Shown here: piece by piece, positions 8,474 to 15,002 of the stretch
How positions within the stretch are numbered: the first letter of the stretch is position 1
Layout: each line of letters starts with the position of its first letter
Source: Ferruginibacter sp.
GTDB lineage: Bacteria; Bacteroidota; Bacteroidia; Chitinophagales; Chitinophagaceae
DNA length: 15,002 nucleotides
NCBI GenBank assembly: GCA_018882645.1
Contig: VERM01000010.1
Location: 1-15,002 of the forward strand
Direction: 5' to 3'
Translations under genes and position numbers: made by a program
The notes under the pieces: model-generated
Database searches by the model: none
The model's input: the letters and a program-made list of their open reading frames with translations, nothing else
Told to the model about the DNA's origin: nothing

Positions 8474-8476
8474 CAT
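8456..8476. promoter_or_regulatory. Operator-like dyad overlapping the act promoter
   Basis: ATGTTGA (8456-8462) and TCAACAT (8470-8476) are perfect inverted 7-bp arms around the AT-only-but-one spacer CATAATA. The spacing resembles sites of dimeric regulators. The arms share TTGA/TCAA with FNR-type sites (TTGAT-N4-ATCAA), but the spacing is one base too long for that consensus. The right part recurs upstream of dnaN. Confidence 0.4.
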
Positions 8477-8628
8477 TTTCAAAATAATTTTTCCTTTTTT
8501 CAATATGAATACCAACGTTTTGTATAAAATCATTTGTACGATTGTCATAAAATTGTAAACAATAAACTTCCGTATTTAACCCTTAAAAAAAAGACTCATT
8601 ATCGATTTGTTTTGTGCAATTTTGCAAA

Positions 8629-9498
8629 ATGTTTAAAAAGCTCCGGAAGCGCTGGAAGGTTAATGGCTGGAATTTGTTACTGATCCTCGTCACTTTTGCA
8701 TTGGGAGGAAGCCTTTGTGGAATGGTGGGAAAAAAATTAATGGGATTGCTTCAAATTGAAAACAGAATATTGTATCTGATTTCATATCTGATTATCATTA
8801 GTACTCTATGGCCTTTTTCTGTATTGCTTGTCAGTTTGCCTTTAGGTCAGTTTGTATTTTTTAAAAACTATATCAAAAAAATATATAATAAATTTGTTTT
8901 CCGTAAAAAATTAAAAAACAAATCAATAATTGCCATTTTTGCCAGTGGTTCCGGGAGCAACGCAAAAAATATCATATCGCATTTTAAAAACAAAGATTCG
9001 GCTTTCGTGGGTTTGGTAGTCTGTAACAACAAAGAAGCGGGGGTTGTTAAAATTGCCGAACAACATCAAGTTCCGGTTCTGATGATCGATAGAAACTCAT
9101 TTAAGGATACCCAATTTCTGATCAATGAACTAAAAAAAAGGGGAATCAATTGGATCATACTGGCGGGTTTTCTATGGAAATTGCCTGTATCTCTGATCGA
9201 ATCTTTTAAAGGGAAAATTATAAACATTCATCCTGCATTATTACCCCTGTATGGCGGAAAAGGGATGTATGGCAAATTTGTTCACGAAGCCGTAATTAAA
9301 AACAAAGAAAAAGAAAGCGGTATCACCATACACATTGCTGACGAATATTATGATCACGGGGAGATCGTCTTTCAGCAAAGCATTTCAATTGATGAAAACG
9401 AAACCCCTGAAACGCTGGAGGCAAAAGTCAGACAACTGGAGATCGCTCACTACCCAACCACAATAGAATCTTACATAAGTAAACAAACACAAGGTTAA
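8629..9498 (+). CDS. purN: PurN-type phosphoribosylglycinamide formyltransferase with fused two-helix membrane domain
   Basis: The ATG at 8629 gives 289 residues; a GTG at 8614 would add only five. Residues 1-92 are a small membrane domain: basic start (MFKKLRKRWKVNGW), helices near 14-34 and 47-70, then a basic stretch. It resembles a short uncharacterised Bacteroidota membrane protein that I recall as DUF6787. From about residue 99 the protein is PurN: phosphate loop ASGSGSN (105-111), AGFLWKLP, INIHPALLPLYGGKG with Asn199 and His201, and DEYYDHGEI with Asp242, matching the Asn-His-Asp catalytic set of E. coli PurN (106, 108, 144). PurN transfers a formyl group from 10-formyl-tetrahydrofolate to GAR in purine synthesis, in the cytoplasm. 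Two helices would leave both ends cytoplasmic, so the enzyme domain stays on the right side. No ATG, GTG or TTG start lies in frame at the domain junction, so a true fusion is likely. It is divergent from actA. Confidence 0.9.
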   Translation: MFKKLRKRWKVNGWNLLLILVTFALGGSLCGMVGKKLMGLLQIENRILYLISYLIIISTLWPFSVLLVSLPLGQFVFFKNYIKKIYNKFVFRKKLKNKSIIAIFASGSGSNAKNIISHFKNKDSAFVGLVVCNNKEAGVVKIAEQHQVPVLMIDRNSFKDTQFLINELKKRGINWIILAGFLWKLPVSLIESFKGKIINIHPALLPLYGGKGMYGKFVHEAVIKNKEKESGITIHIADEYYDHGEIVFQQSISIDENETPETLEAKVRQLEIAHYPTTIESYISKQTQG

Positions 9499-9552
9499 TG
9501 GGTTTAACATATCAGCATTTCTAGTCCATAACATTTCATAAATCTTTGCTCG

Positions 9553-10671
9553 TTGAGATTCATTCTTTTCATCCTGATTGTTATAAATGGTAAAGACCTG
9601 TTTGGACAAATGACCGTTCGCGGAACCGTTTACGATGTAACTAAAATCAACTACGCCGAAAATGTAAATGTTGTCAGCTCATCCGGAGCAAAAACAAAAA
9701 CAGACAGCATGGGCAGATATGCTATTGTTGTCAAAGAAAAAGACACGCTGATATTTACATACCAGAACAAACCCACAAAACCCTTTGCTGTAGCCAATAT
9801 CAAAGATCCCCAAAACTTCGATATTTCTCTTCATGTGGAAATAAAAGGCAAATACAAGGTGCTCAAAGATGTGACGGTTTTTGCAAAATCATATAAAGAA
9901 GATTCGATTGAGAACAGAAGAGCTTATGCCGATATTTTTAATTTTGAAAATGGCGGATTAGAATCTTCCGTTTCTCCCGACGGAGTAGCCGGTGCCAGCA
10001 TAAGTGATCTGATTAATTTTTTTAGATTTAAAAGAAACAAACGTTTACGAGCATTTAAAAAAAGACTGGAGGAAGAAGAGCAAGAAAAATTCATTGACTA
10101 CAGGTTCAATAAAATTTCAGTTAAAAGAATTACCGGCCTCGAAGGCCCATTGCTGGATAGTTTTATAGTTTGGTACAGACCATCTTATGATTTTACCAGA
10201 TTCAGCAGCGATGTTGAGTTCAACACTTATGTGCTCGAAGCCAAATACGAGCTGGATCGATTCCGCCACTTATTTAATATGAAAGAAAATAAAAAAACCG
10301 ATACTGTCATGAAATACAATCCTCTCACGCCTGAAGAAGAATATGTAATCCTCCACAAAGGAACAGAGCCTCCTTTTACGGGAGAATATACCCATCATAA
10401 AGCCTCGGGTACATATATATGCAGAAGATGCAATACCCCTCTTTATTTGTCAAAAGACAAATTTGATTCACATTGCGGATGGCCAAGCTTTGATGATGAG
10501 ATTGCCGGAGCAATTAAACGTGTTCCTGATGCGGACGGCAGAAGAACCGAAATTGTATGCAGCTCATGCGGGGGACACCTGGGCCATGTATTCATAGGAG
10601 AGCAACTAACGCCTAAGAATACACGACATTGTGTGAATTCCATTTCTATGAAATTTATCCCTGAAAAATGA
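9553..10671 (+). CDS. msrB: Secreted carboxypeptidase-regulatory-like protein fused to methionine sulfoxide reductase B
   Basis: The best start is a TTG at 9553; no ATG lies between it and the upstream in-frame stop. It gives 372 residues with a Sec signal at 1-19 ([19 protein letters not shown]). Residues about 21-95 look like a carboxypeptidase-regulatory-type beta-sandwich (VRGTVYD, then DSMGRYAI), followed by a charged segment to about 250 typical of a Bacteroidota secreted protein of unknown role. From Met253 ([12 protein letters not shown]) the chain is a complete MsrB: zinc cysteines 290/293 and 336/339, CGWPSF with the probable resolving Cys308, and catalytic Cys360 in [11 protein letters not shown]. 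MsrB reduces methionine-R-sulfoxide in proteins. With the signal, the enzyme would act in the periplasm. A second, cytoplasmic product from the ATG at 10309 is possible. The gene starts 54 bp after purN and may share its transcript. Confidence 0.87.
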   Translation: MRFILFILIVINGKDLFGQMTVRGTVYDVTKINYAENVNVVSSSGAKTKTDSMGRYAIVVKEKDTLIFTYQNKPTKPFAVANIKDPQNFDISLHVEIKGKYKVLKDVTVFAKSYKEDSIENRRAYADIFNFENGGLESSVSPDGVAGASISDLINFFRFKRNKRLRAFKKRLEEEEQEKFIDYRFNKISVKRITGLEGPLLDSFIVWYRPSYDFTRFSSDVEFNTYVLEAKYELDRFRHLFNMKENKKTDTVMKYNPLTPEEEYVILHKGTEPPFTGEYTHHKASGTYICRRCNTPLYLSKDKFDSHCGWPSFDDEIAGAIKRVPDADGRRTEIVCSSCGGHLGHVFIGEQLTPKNTRHCVNSISMKFIPEK

Positions 10672-10739
10672 TGCCGGATGTTCTCAGATACCTTGACAAA
10701 GGTTAAATATATTCCCCGTAGAGAGTTAAAATCTTGAGC

Positions 10740-10747
10740 TATCTTTG
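10740..10747 (+). promoter_or_regulatory. Predicted -7 promoter element for the outer-membrane protein gene
   Basis: TATCTTTG matches the Bacteroidota TAnnTTTG element exactly and ends 31 bp before the ATG at 10779. I see no convincing TTG at the usual -33 distance, so support is moderate. It suggests that the following gene is not merely co-transcribed with msrB. Confidence 0.45.
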
Positions 10748-10778
10748 TTTATCATTGTCCTCATTATAAAGATGTAAA

Positions 10779-11504
10779 ATGAAAAAATTAATTTTATTGC
10801 TATTTTCCTCGTCTCTTATTTGCTGCCATCTAATAGGTCAAAACACCAAACCTCGCGGCTTAAACTATGGATATAATCAGCCTGGAGACCATATCATGCT
10901 GCAACTCAGTTCAGATCAATGGCTCAATGCGCCGGACAGCATAAGCAGCCGACAAAGATCGGTTTCCAGAGGTTTTAATGCATATATCATGCTTGAAAAA
11001 ACATTTAAAAGCAGCCCAAAATTCAGTCTGGGCTTCGGTCTGGGCATCAGCAACAGCAATGTTTTCCTGGATAAATATTCTATTGATTTAAAAGGTACCG
11101 CTCCTAAGCTGCTCTTCCAAAATCTGGATAATTCAGACCGCTTTAAATCATATAAGCTGGCTACCACTTTCCTCGAACTGCCTCTCGAACTGCGATACAG
11201 CTCTGTACCTCAAAACAAAAATATAGGCTTCAAGGCTGCGATTGGATTTAAAATCGGAACGCTAATCAATGCACATACTAAGGGGAGAACTCTTCAGGAC
11301 AAAACAGGCAGAACAATCAATGAATACACAGAAAAAATTGCGTCCAGAAGATATTTCAATACTACCCGAATTTCTGCGACAGCAAGAGCCGGATATGGCA
11401 ATTTCAGCGTCTTCGGCTCATACGCTTTGACTGGATTGTTTAAAGAAAATGTAGCCCCGAATATCAATTTGCTTCAGATTGGACTCACCATTAGCGGATT
11501 GTAA
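10779..11504 (+). CDS. Outer-membrane beta-barrel protein, PorT-like
   Basis: The ATG at 10779 gives 241 residues with a Sec signal (MKKLILLLFSSSLICCHLIGQ, cut near residue 21). The rest alternates polar and hydrophobic residues in short strands, for example around FSLGFGLGIS, LELPLELRYSS and IGFKAAIGFKIGT, and ends with a strand LLQIGLTISGL. This is the pattern of small eight-strand-type outer-membrane barrels, common in Bacteroidota and often labelled PorT family. I see no catalytic motif and cannot name a specific function. It lacks the terminal Phe/Tyr of many proteobacterial barrels, though Bacteroidota barrels often do. The gene is preceded by its own -7 element and lies 85 bp before the purF-like gene, which also has its own promoter. 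Its role beyond being an outer-membrane protein is not inferable from context. Confidence 0.75.
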   Translation: MKKLILLLFSSSLICCHLIGQNTKPRGLNYGYNQPGDHIMLQLSSDQWLNAPDSISSRQRSVSRGFNAYIMLEKTFKSSPKFSLGFGLGISNSNVFLDKYSIDLKGTAPKLLFQNLDNSDRFKSYKLATTFLELPLELRYSSVPQNKNIGFKAAIGFKIGTLINAHTKGRTLQDKTGRTINEYTEKIASRRYFNTTRISATARAGYGNFSVFGSYALTGLFKENVAPNINLLQIGLTISGL

Positions 11505-11535
11505 ACCAAATGTTCAGAAATGATCAGAATCTGTG

Positions 11536-11566
11536 TTGTTTTCTGTTTGCAGATAGATTAATTTTG
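11536..11566 (+). promoter_or_regulatory. Predicted Bacteroidota-type promoter of the purF-like gene
   Basis: TTG at 11536-11538 is followed after 20 bp by TAATTTTG at 11559-11566, an exact TAnnTTTG element, 23 bp before the ATG at 11590. The expected leader is under 20 bases. No purine-type riboswitch would fit in so short a leader. Confidence 0.55.
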
Positions 11567-11589
11567 CCTCTCATTACACGCCCCACCAA

Positions 11590-13437
11590 ATGAGTGATCA
11601 GATTAAACATGAATGCGGACTGGCTTTCATCCGCCTCAGAAAATCATTCAGCTATTATCAACAAAAATATCATTCGGCATTATACGGTTTGAATAAACTC
11701 TATCTGCTGATGGAGAAACAGCACAACCGCGGACAAGACGGTGCCGGAGTGGCTTCGCTCAAATTGAATACAGAGCCCGGATATCCATTCCTGTATCGCA
11801 TCAGAAGCAATGCAAGCCAGCCTATTGCAGACGTGTTCGATAAAATCGGAAAAGAAATTAAAGAGGTGGAATTGCACCAGCCCGATATCAAATCTCATCC
11901 CGGTTTGATGAAAGGCCACATCAATGTAATGGGAGAAATTTTACTCGGCCACCTCAGATATGGAACACAGGGAAAAAATGACATCAATTTTTGCCACCCG
12001 TTCATTAAAAAAAATATCATTACCGCCAGAAATCTTGCGCTCGCAGGAAATTTTAATCTGGTAAATACCGAGGAGCTTTTTGAAAAAATCAATGTCGCTC
12101 CCGGTCCATTTCAGATTCAAAGTGACCTGGCAGCCATGATGGAAATTCTCTATCACTTCCTGGTGGATGCCGATGAAAAAACTCCCGGCAATCCTGAAAT
12201 AAGCGAGGTGCTGAAAAAAGCAGTTCCAATGTTTGACGGCGGATTCCATTTTGCCGGCATGACGGGTAATGGTGATGCTTTCATCGTCAGAGATGCACAC
12301 GGAATAAGACCCTCTTATTATTTCATCAACGATGATGTGATTGTGGCTGCCAGCGAAAGAGCTGCTATCCGAACCGCATTCAACCTTGAAGAAAACGAAG
12401 TGCAGGAGCTTATGCCCGGAGCCGCGCTCATCATCAAAGCAAATGGCAATTATTCAATCGAACAGATTGTTCCTGCAAGAGAAAGAAGGGCCTGTAGTTT
12501 TGAAAGAATTTATTTCAGCAGGGGAAGCGACGAAAAAATATACAGAGAGCGGATTGCGCTTGGATATAAGCTAAGCAACGTCATTCTCAAATCAATAGAC
12601 TATGATTTGAAAAACACCATTTTCTCTTTTATCCCCAATACCGCAGAGACGGCTTTTTATGGGCTTGTCAAAGGCGCCGAAGATTATCTTAATAACATAA
12701 AGATTGATAGAATTCTCAGCTGGAAAAAAGAGTACGATGAGGAGCAGCTTAGAGAAATGATAACGCGCAAAATCCGGGTAGAAAAAATTGCCATAAAGGA
12801 TGTTAAGCTTCGACCCTTCTTTACGAAAGACGGAAGCCGGAATGAAATAGTGCAACCCGTATATGACATCACTTATGGCACGGTGAGAAAAAATACAGAC
12901 ACCCTGGTCGTGATTGATGACAGCATCGTTAGAGGAACCACTCTGAAACAGAGCATCATCAAAATGCTTGGAAGGCTTTCTCCAAAAAGAATCATCATTG
13001 TGTCCTCCGCACCCCAGATAAGATATCCGGACTGCTACGGAATAGACATGAGTAAACTGGGCGATTTCGTTGCATTCAGAGCAGCCATTGAACTCCTCAG
13101 GGAAAATGGAAAAGAATCTATATTGAAAGAACTTATTGAGGCTTGTAAAACACTCAAGGCAAATCATCAGCTCCACACCGAAAATCTGGTCAAACGGATT
13201 TATAAGCCCTTCACCGTAGACCAGATCTCAAAAAAAATTGCAGAGCTGATTACTCCTGAAGATTATCGTATACCCATTGACGTTATCTTTCAATCGATAG
13301 AAGACCTACACGATGCCTGCCCTAATAATAAGGGCGACTGGTATTTTACCGGAAATTACCCAACGCCGGGAGGAAACCGTGTTTGCAACAACGCGCTCCT
13401 GAATTATCTGGAAGGAAAAAATATCCGAGGGTACTAA
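11590..13437 (+). CDS. purF: Long Bacteroidota-type amidophosphoribosyltransferase (PurF-like)
   Basis: The ATG at 11590 gives 615 residues, against about 470-510 for ordinary PurF. Cys9 after MSDQIKHE is the expected N-terminal nucleophile, exposed by removing a short propeptide as in Bacillus PurF. Glutaminase features include RGQDGAG, HLRYGTQG (Arg123) and SD at 178-179; the oxyanion motif reads AGNFN (Asn154, Phe155) where ordinary PurF has HNGN. The phosphoribosyltransferase domain has a good PRPP loop, VVIDDSIVRGTT (440-451). The usual VPDSG segment is replaced by FIPNTAET. Extra sequence lies at about 360-420 and 505-575. The family reaction makes 5-phosphoribosylamine from PRPP and glutamine, the first step of purine synthesis, in the cytoplasm. 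Bacteroidota can carry this long form beside an ordinary PurF, so it may be a paralogue with a changed role. purN lies nearby but is not contiguous. Confidence 0.85.
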   Translation: MSDQIKHECGLAFIRLRKSFSYYQQKYHSALYGLNKLYLLMEKQHNRGQDGAGVASLKLNTEPGYPFLYRIRSNASQPIADVFDKIGKEIKEVELHQPDIKSHPGLMKGHINVMGEILLGHLRYGTQGKNDINFCHPFIKKNIITARNLALAGNFNLVNTEELFEKINVAPGPFQIQSDLAAMMEILYHFLVDADEKTPGNPEISEVLKKAVPMFDGGFHFAGMTGNGDAFIVRDAHGIRPSYYFINDDVIVAASERAAIRTAFNLEENEVQELMPGAALIIKANGNYSIEQIVPARERRACSFERIYFSRGSDEKIYRERIALGYKLSNVILKSIDYDLKNTIFSFIPNTAETAFYGLVKGAEDYLNNIKIDRILSWKKEYDEEQLREMITRKIRVEKIAIKDVKLRPFFTKDGSRNEIVQPVYDITYGTVRKNTDTLVVIDDSIVRGTTLKQSIIKMLGRLSPKRIIIVSSAPQIRYPDCYGIDMSKLGDFVAFRAAIELLRENGKESILKELIEACKTLKANHQLHTENLVKRIYKPFTVDQISKKIAELITPEDYRIPIDVIFQSIEDLHDACPNNKGDWYFTGNYPTPGGNRVCNNALLNYLEGKNIRGY

Positions 13438-13459
13438 AGTGTAATGCCACAGCCTATGT

Positions 13460-14575
13460 TCAGGAGTTCAACATCAGCGGCATAACCAGCATCAACAACT
13501 CTTCGTCGGCAACCTGTTCGCTGGGCTTGATGATTCCGGCCTTTGAAGGCGTACTCAACTCCATAATGATTTCAGCGGTATCAGCACCGTTAAGCATCTC
13601 AATCAGAAACTTGGCATTGAATGCAATCTGCAGATTTTCTCCATCATAATGGCAGGACATTTTTTCATTTCCTTCATTACTGAAATCCACATCCTGTGCA
13701 ACCAATTGCATATGATTGCCCATAATGTTGAGCGCAATCTGGTTAGTACTCTTATTGCTGAATACGCTTACCCTGCGCAAGGCTCCCTGAAAATCAGATT
13801 TGTTAACCGTCAATTTATAAGGGTTGTCTGTTGGGATTACCACTTTGTAATCAGGAAAACGGGCATCAATGAGACGGCATACCAGCTCAGTTCCTCCGTG
13901 TAAAATAAAAAGATGATTGTTGTTGTAAGAAACCTTGAGCTCGTCATCATTCACGGGTAAAGCGCCTTTTAATAGATTTAGTGGTTTTTTAGGCACAATA
14001 AAAGATTCTTTTTTCGGACAGCTTACGTCTTTTCGGGTGTATTTTACCAGACGATGTGCATCAGTGGCGACGAATGTGATGCCATTTTTATCAAGCTCAA
14101 AGAAAACGCCGGTCATGGCAGGCCTCAAATCATCATTACTTACTGCAAAAATGGTTTTGTTGATTGCCGTAACCAATGCTTCAGAGCTCATGGTAAACGT
14201 ACTTGCATCTTCTGCTTTTGGTTCACGGGGAAAATTATCAGGATTTTCGCCCATCACTTTATACTTACCGTTGTCACTCGTTATTTCAATCGCATAATTT
14301 TTATCGATATTGAAAGTCAGGGGCTGCTCTGAAATATTTTTAAGCGTATCAAGCAAGATTTTAGAAGGAATACAAACCTTTCCACTGTCTTTGGCTTCAA
14401 TATCCAAATGGACTTTCATTACTGTCTCCAAATCGGTAGCCACAACAGTCAGTCTGTTTTTGTCAATTTCAAAAAGAAAGTCTTCTAAAATAGGCAATAC
14501 GGTGTTTGTACCAATTACTCCGCTAATTTGCTGAAGCTGTTTCAAGAGAGCGGATGAAGAGACTATAAATTTCAT
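13460..14575 (-). CDS. dnaN: DNA polymerase III beta subunit (sliding clamp)
   Basis: The ATG at 14575 gives 371 residues beginning MKFIVSSSALLKQLQQI, the standard DnaN start and length. A longer frame to 14650 would run through the promoter and is rejected. The protein shows the three-domain clamp pattern: an N-terminal domain with ISGVIGTNTVLPILEDF (about 18-34), a middle domain with RPAMTGVFFE and ATDAHRLVKY, and a C-terminal domain ending LMLVMPLMLNS. Two copies form a ring around DNA that holds the replicative polymerase and recruits repair proteins. Its end lies 22 bp from the end of the converging purF-like gene, with no visible terminator between them. dnaA is not next to it, and I see no origin in the window; separation of dnaN from dnaA is usual in Bacteroidota. 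Confidence 0.97.
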   Translation of the reverse strand: MKFIVSSSALLKQLQQISGVIGTNTVLPILEDFLFEIDKNRLTVVATDLETVMKVHLDIEAKDSGKVCIPSKILLDTLKNISEQPLTFNIDKNYAIEITSDNGKYKVMGENPDNFPREPKAEDASTFTMSSEALVTAINKTIFAVSNDDLRPAMTGVFFELDKNGITFVATDAHRLVKYTRKDVSCPKKESFIVPKKPLNLLKGALPVNDDELKVSYNNNHLFILHGGTELVCRLIDARFPDYKVVIPTDNPYKLTVNKSDFQGALRRVSVFSNKSTNQIALNIMGNHMQLVAQDVDFSNEGNEKMSCHYDGENLQIAFNAKFLIEMLNGADTAEIIMELSTPSKAGIIKPSEQVADEELLMLVMPLMLNS

Positions 14576-14618
14576 TTTAAAAAATTTGCTGTTTACAATT
14601 GCCTTTCCCGGCGAATGC

Positions 14619-14650
14619 CAAAGATAAAATATTGCCGGTAATGAATACAA
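14619..14650 (-). promoter_or_regulatory. Predicted Bacteroidota-type promoter of dnaN
   Basis: On the minus strand TTG (14650-14648) is followed after 21 bp by TATCTTTG (14626-14619), an exact TAnnTTTG element, 43 bp before the dnaN ATG. The leader matches the act promoter in length. Two direct repeats lie just upstream (14662-14699). Confidence 0.55.
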
Positions 14651-14661
14651 GATAATTTCTT

Positions 14662-14699
14662 CATAATTTCAACATTGAATCTACATAATATCAACATTT
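14662..14699. repeat. Direct repeats between dnaN and recX, shared with the act promoter
   Basis: CATAATTTCAACATT (14662-14676) and CATAATATCAACATT (14684-14698) differ at one base and are offset by 22 bp, about two helix turns. The second copy lies in the 17-bp sequence ACATAATATCAACATTT (14683-14699), found unchanged at 8462-8478 upstream of actA. The position between divergent dnaN and recX suits a regulator-binding site. No regulator is identifiable. Confidence 0.45.
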
Positions 14700-14733
14700 G
14701 AACCGGACGCTGAACATAGGAACTGACAAAGCG

Positions 14734-15002
14734 ATGCAAAAAATCAAACAATTTTGTGCCTATCAGGAAAGAAGCCATCGTGAAGTAAAGGAAAAGCTTT
14801 TTAGCTACGGGCTTTATAAACTTCAGGTAGATGAACTTCTTTCTCGGATGATTGAAGAAAACTTTCTCAATGAAGAGCGCTATGCAACCGCTTTTGCAGG
14901 AGGAAAATTCAGGATGAAAGGGTGGGGGAAAGTAAAAATTAAGTATGAACTCAAACAACAACAAGTAAGCGAATATTGTATTCGGTTGGCAGTCAATACA
15001 AT
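14734..15002 (+). CDS. recX: Regulatory protein RecX, partial
   Basis: The frame from the ATG at 14734 is open to the window edge, giving the first 89 residues. The sequence begins MQKIKQFCAYQERSHREVKEK, continues with a second repeat (ELLSRMIEENFLNEERYATAFAGGKF) split here by position at about residues 34-59, then KGWGKVKIKYELKQQQVSEYCI. These are the hallmarks of RecX: paired three-helix repeats with YQERSHREVK, FLNEERYA and W-G-x-x-K-I-x-x-E-L. RecX binds RecA filaments and limits recombination and the SOS response in the cytoplasm. A TTG at 14698 in the same frame could add 12 residues, since many homologues extend slightly further; I prefer the ATG. The gene is divergent from dnaN, with repeats in the shared upstream region. 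I see no recA or LexA-type box in the window. Confidence 0.9.
   Translation, partial: MQKIKQFCAYQERSHREVKEKLFSYGLYKLQVDELLSRMIEENFLNEERYATAFAGGKFRMKGWGKVKIKYELKQQQVSEYCIRLAVNT

Noticed and set aside
8456..8476. Reading the act dyad as a true FNR box
   Set aside because: TTGA and TCAA are present, but the spacing is one base longer than TTGAT-N4-ATCAA and the left half has C instead of T, so I keep it only as an unassigned dyad.
8629..10671. Altered genetic code as explanation for the two adjacent fusions
   Set aside because: All genes end at TAA or TGA at the expected lengths and neither fusion contains an internal stop, so the standard code fits.
10690..10703. Inverted repeat ACCTT-GACA-AAGGT after the msrB fusion
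   Set aside because: The stem is only 5 bp and no T-run follows, which is too weak to call a terminator.
12592..13176. A 194-codon open frame on the minus strand within the purF-like gene
   Set aside because: It lies wholly inside a well-supported conserved coding region and shows no recognisable domain or start context, so it is a shadow frame.
14576..14650. Longer dnaN frame starting at 14650
   Set aside because: It covers the predicted -7 element and adds residues not expected in DnaN; MKFIVSSSALL is the normal start.

Overview
The window looks like chromosomal DNA of a Bacteroidota bacterium, most likely Chitinophagaceae or a near relative (inferred from protein style, gene content and promoter elements, not from a marker search). 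The DNA is AT-rich. Several genes are preceded by TAnnTTTG, the Bacteroidota -7 promoter element, and Shine-Dalgarno sites are weak or absent. All stop codons seen are TAA or TGA, so the code is standard. I found no RNA gene, insertion sequence, phage gene, CRISPR array or toxin/defence module.

The left half (1-8397, minus strand) is one operon for Alternative Complex III, the quinol:cytochrome c / quinol:oxidase oxidoreductase that replaces the bc1 complex in many Bacteroidota. In transcription order it reads actA (multihaem cytochrome c with a fused N-terminal cytochrome domain), actB (Tat-exported molybdopterin-like plus iron-sulfur protein), actC (NrfD-type quinol subunit), actD (two-helix membrane protein), actE (monohaem lipoprotein) and actF (second NrfD-type subunit, cut by the window edge at base 1). 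Quinol is probably oxidised at ActC/ActF, and electrons then pass through the ActB Fe-S clusters and the ActA/ActE haems towards a terminal oxidase. A promoter with a 21-bp dyad lies just upstream of actA.

The right half (8629-15002) holds housekeeping and envelope genes. On the plus strand are a PurN glycinamide ribonucleotide formyltransferase fused to a two-helix membrane domain, a secreted protein fused in frame to methionine sulfoxide reductase B, an outer-membrane beta-barrel protein, and a 615-residue amidophosphoribosyltransferase-like protein of the long Bacteroidota type. The minus strand carries dnaN, the DNA polymerase sliding clamp. It ends 22 bp from the purF-like gene and is divergent from a partial recX at the right edge.

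The window is mostly ordinary. The points worth a second look are the two neighbouring domain fusions, altered glutaminase residues and cysteine placement in the PurF-like protein, the six-haem ActA, and a 17-bp sequence shared by the upstream regions of actA and dnaN.
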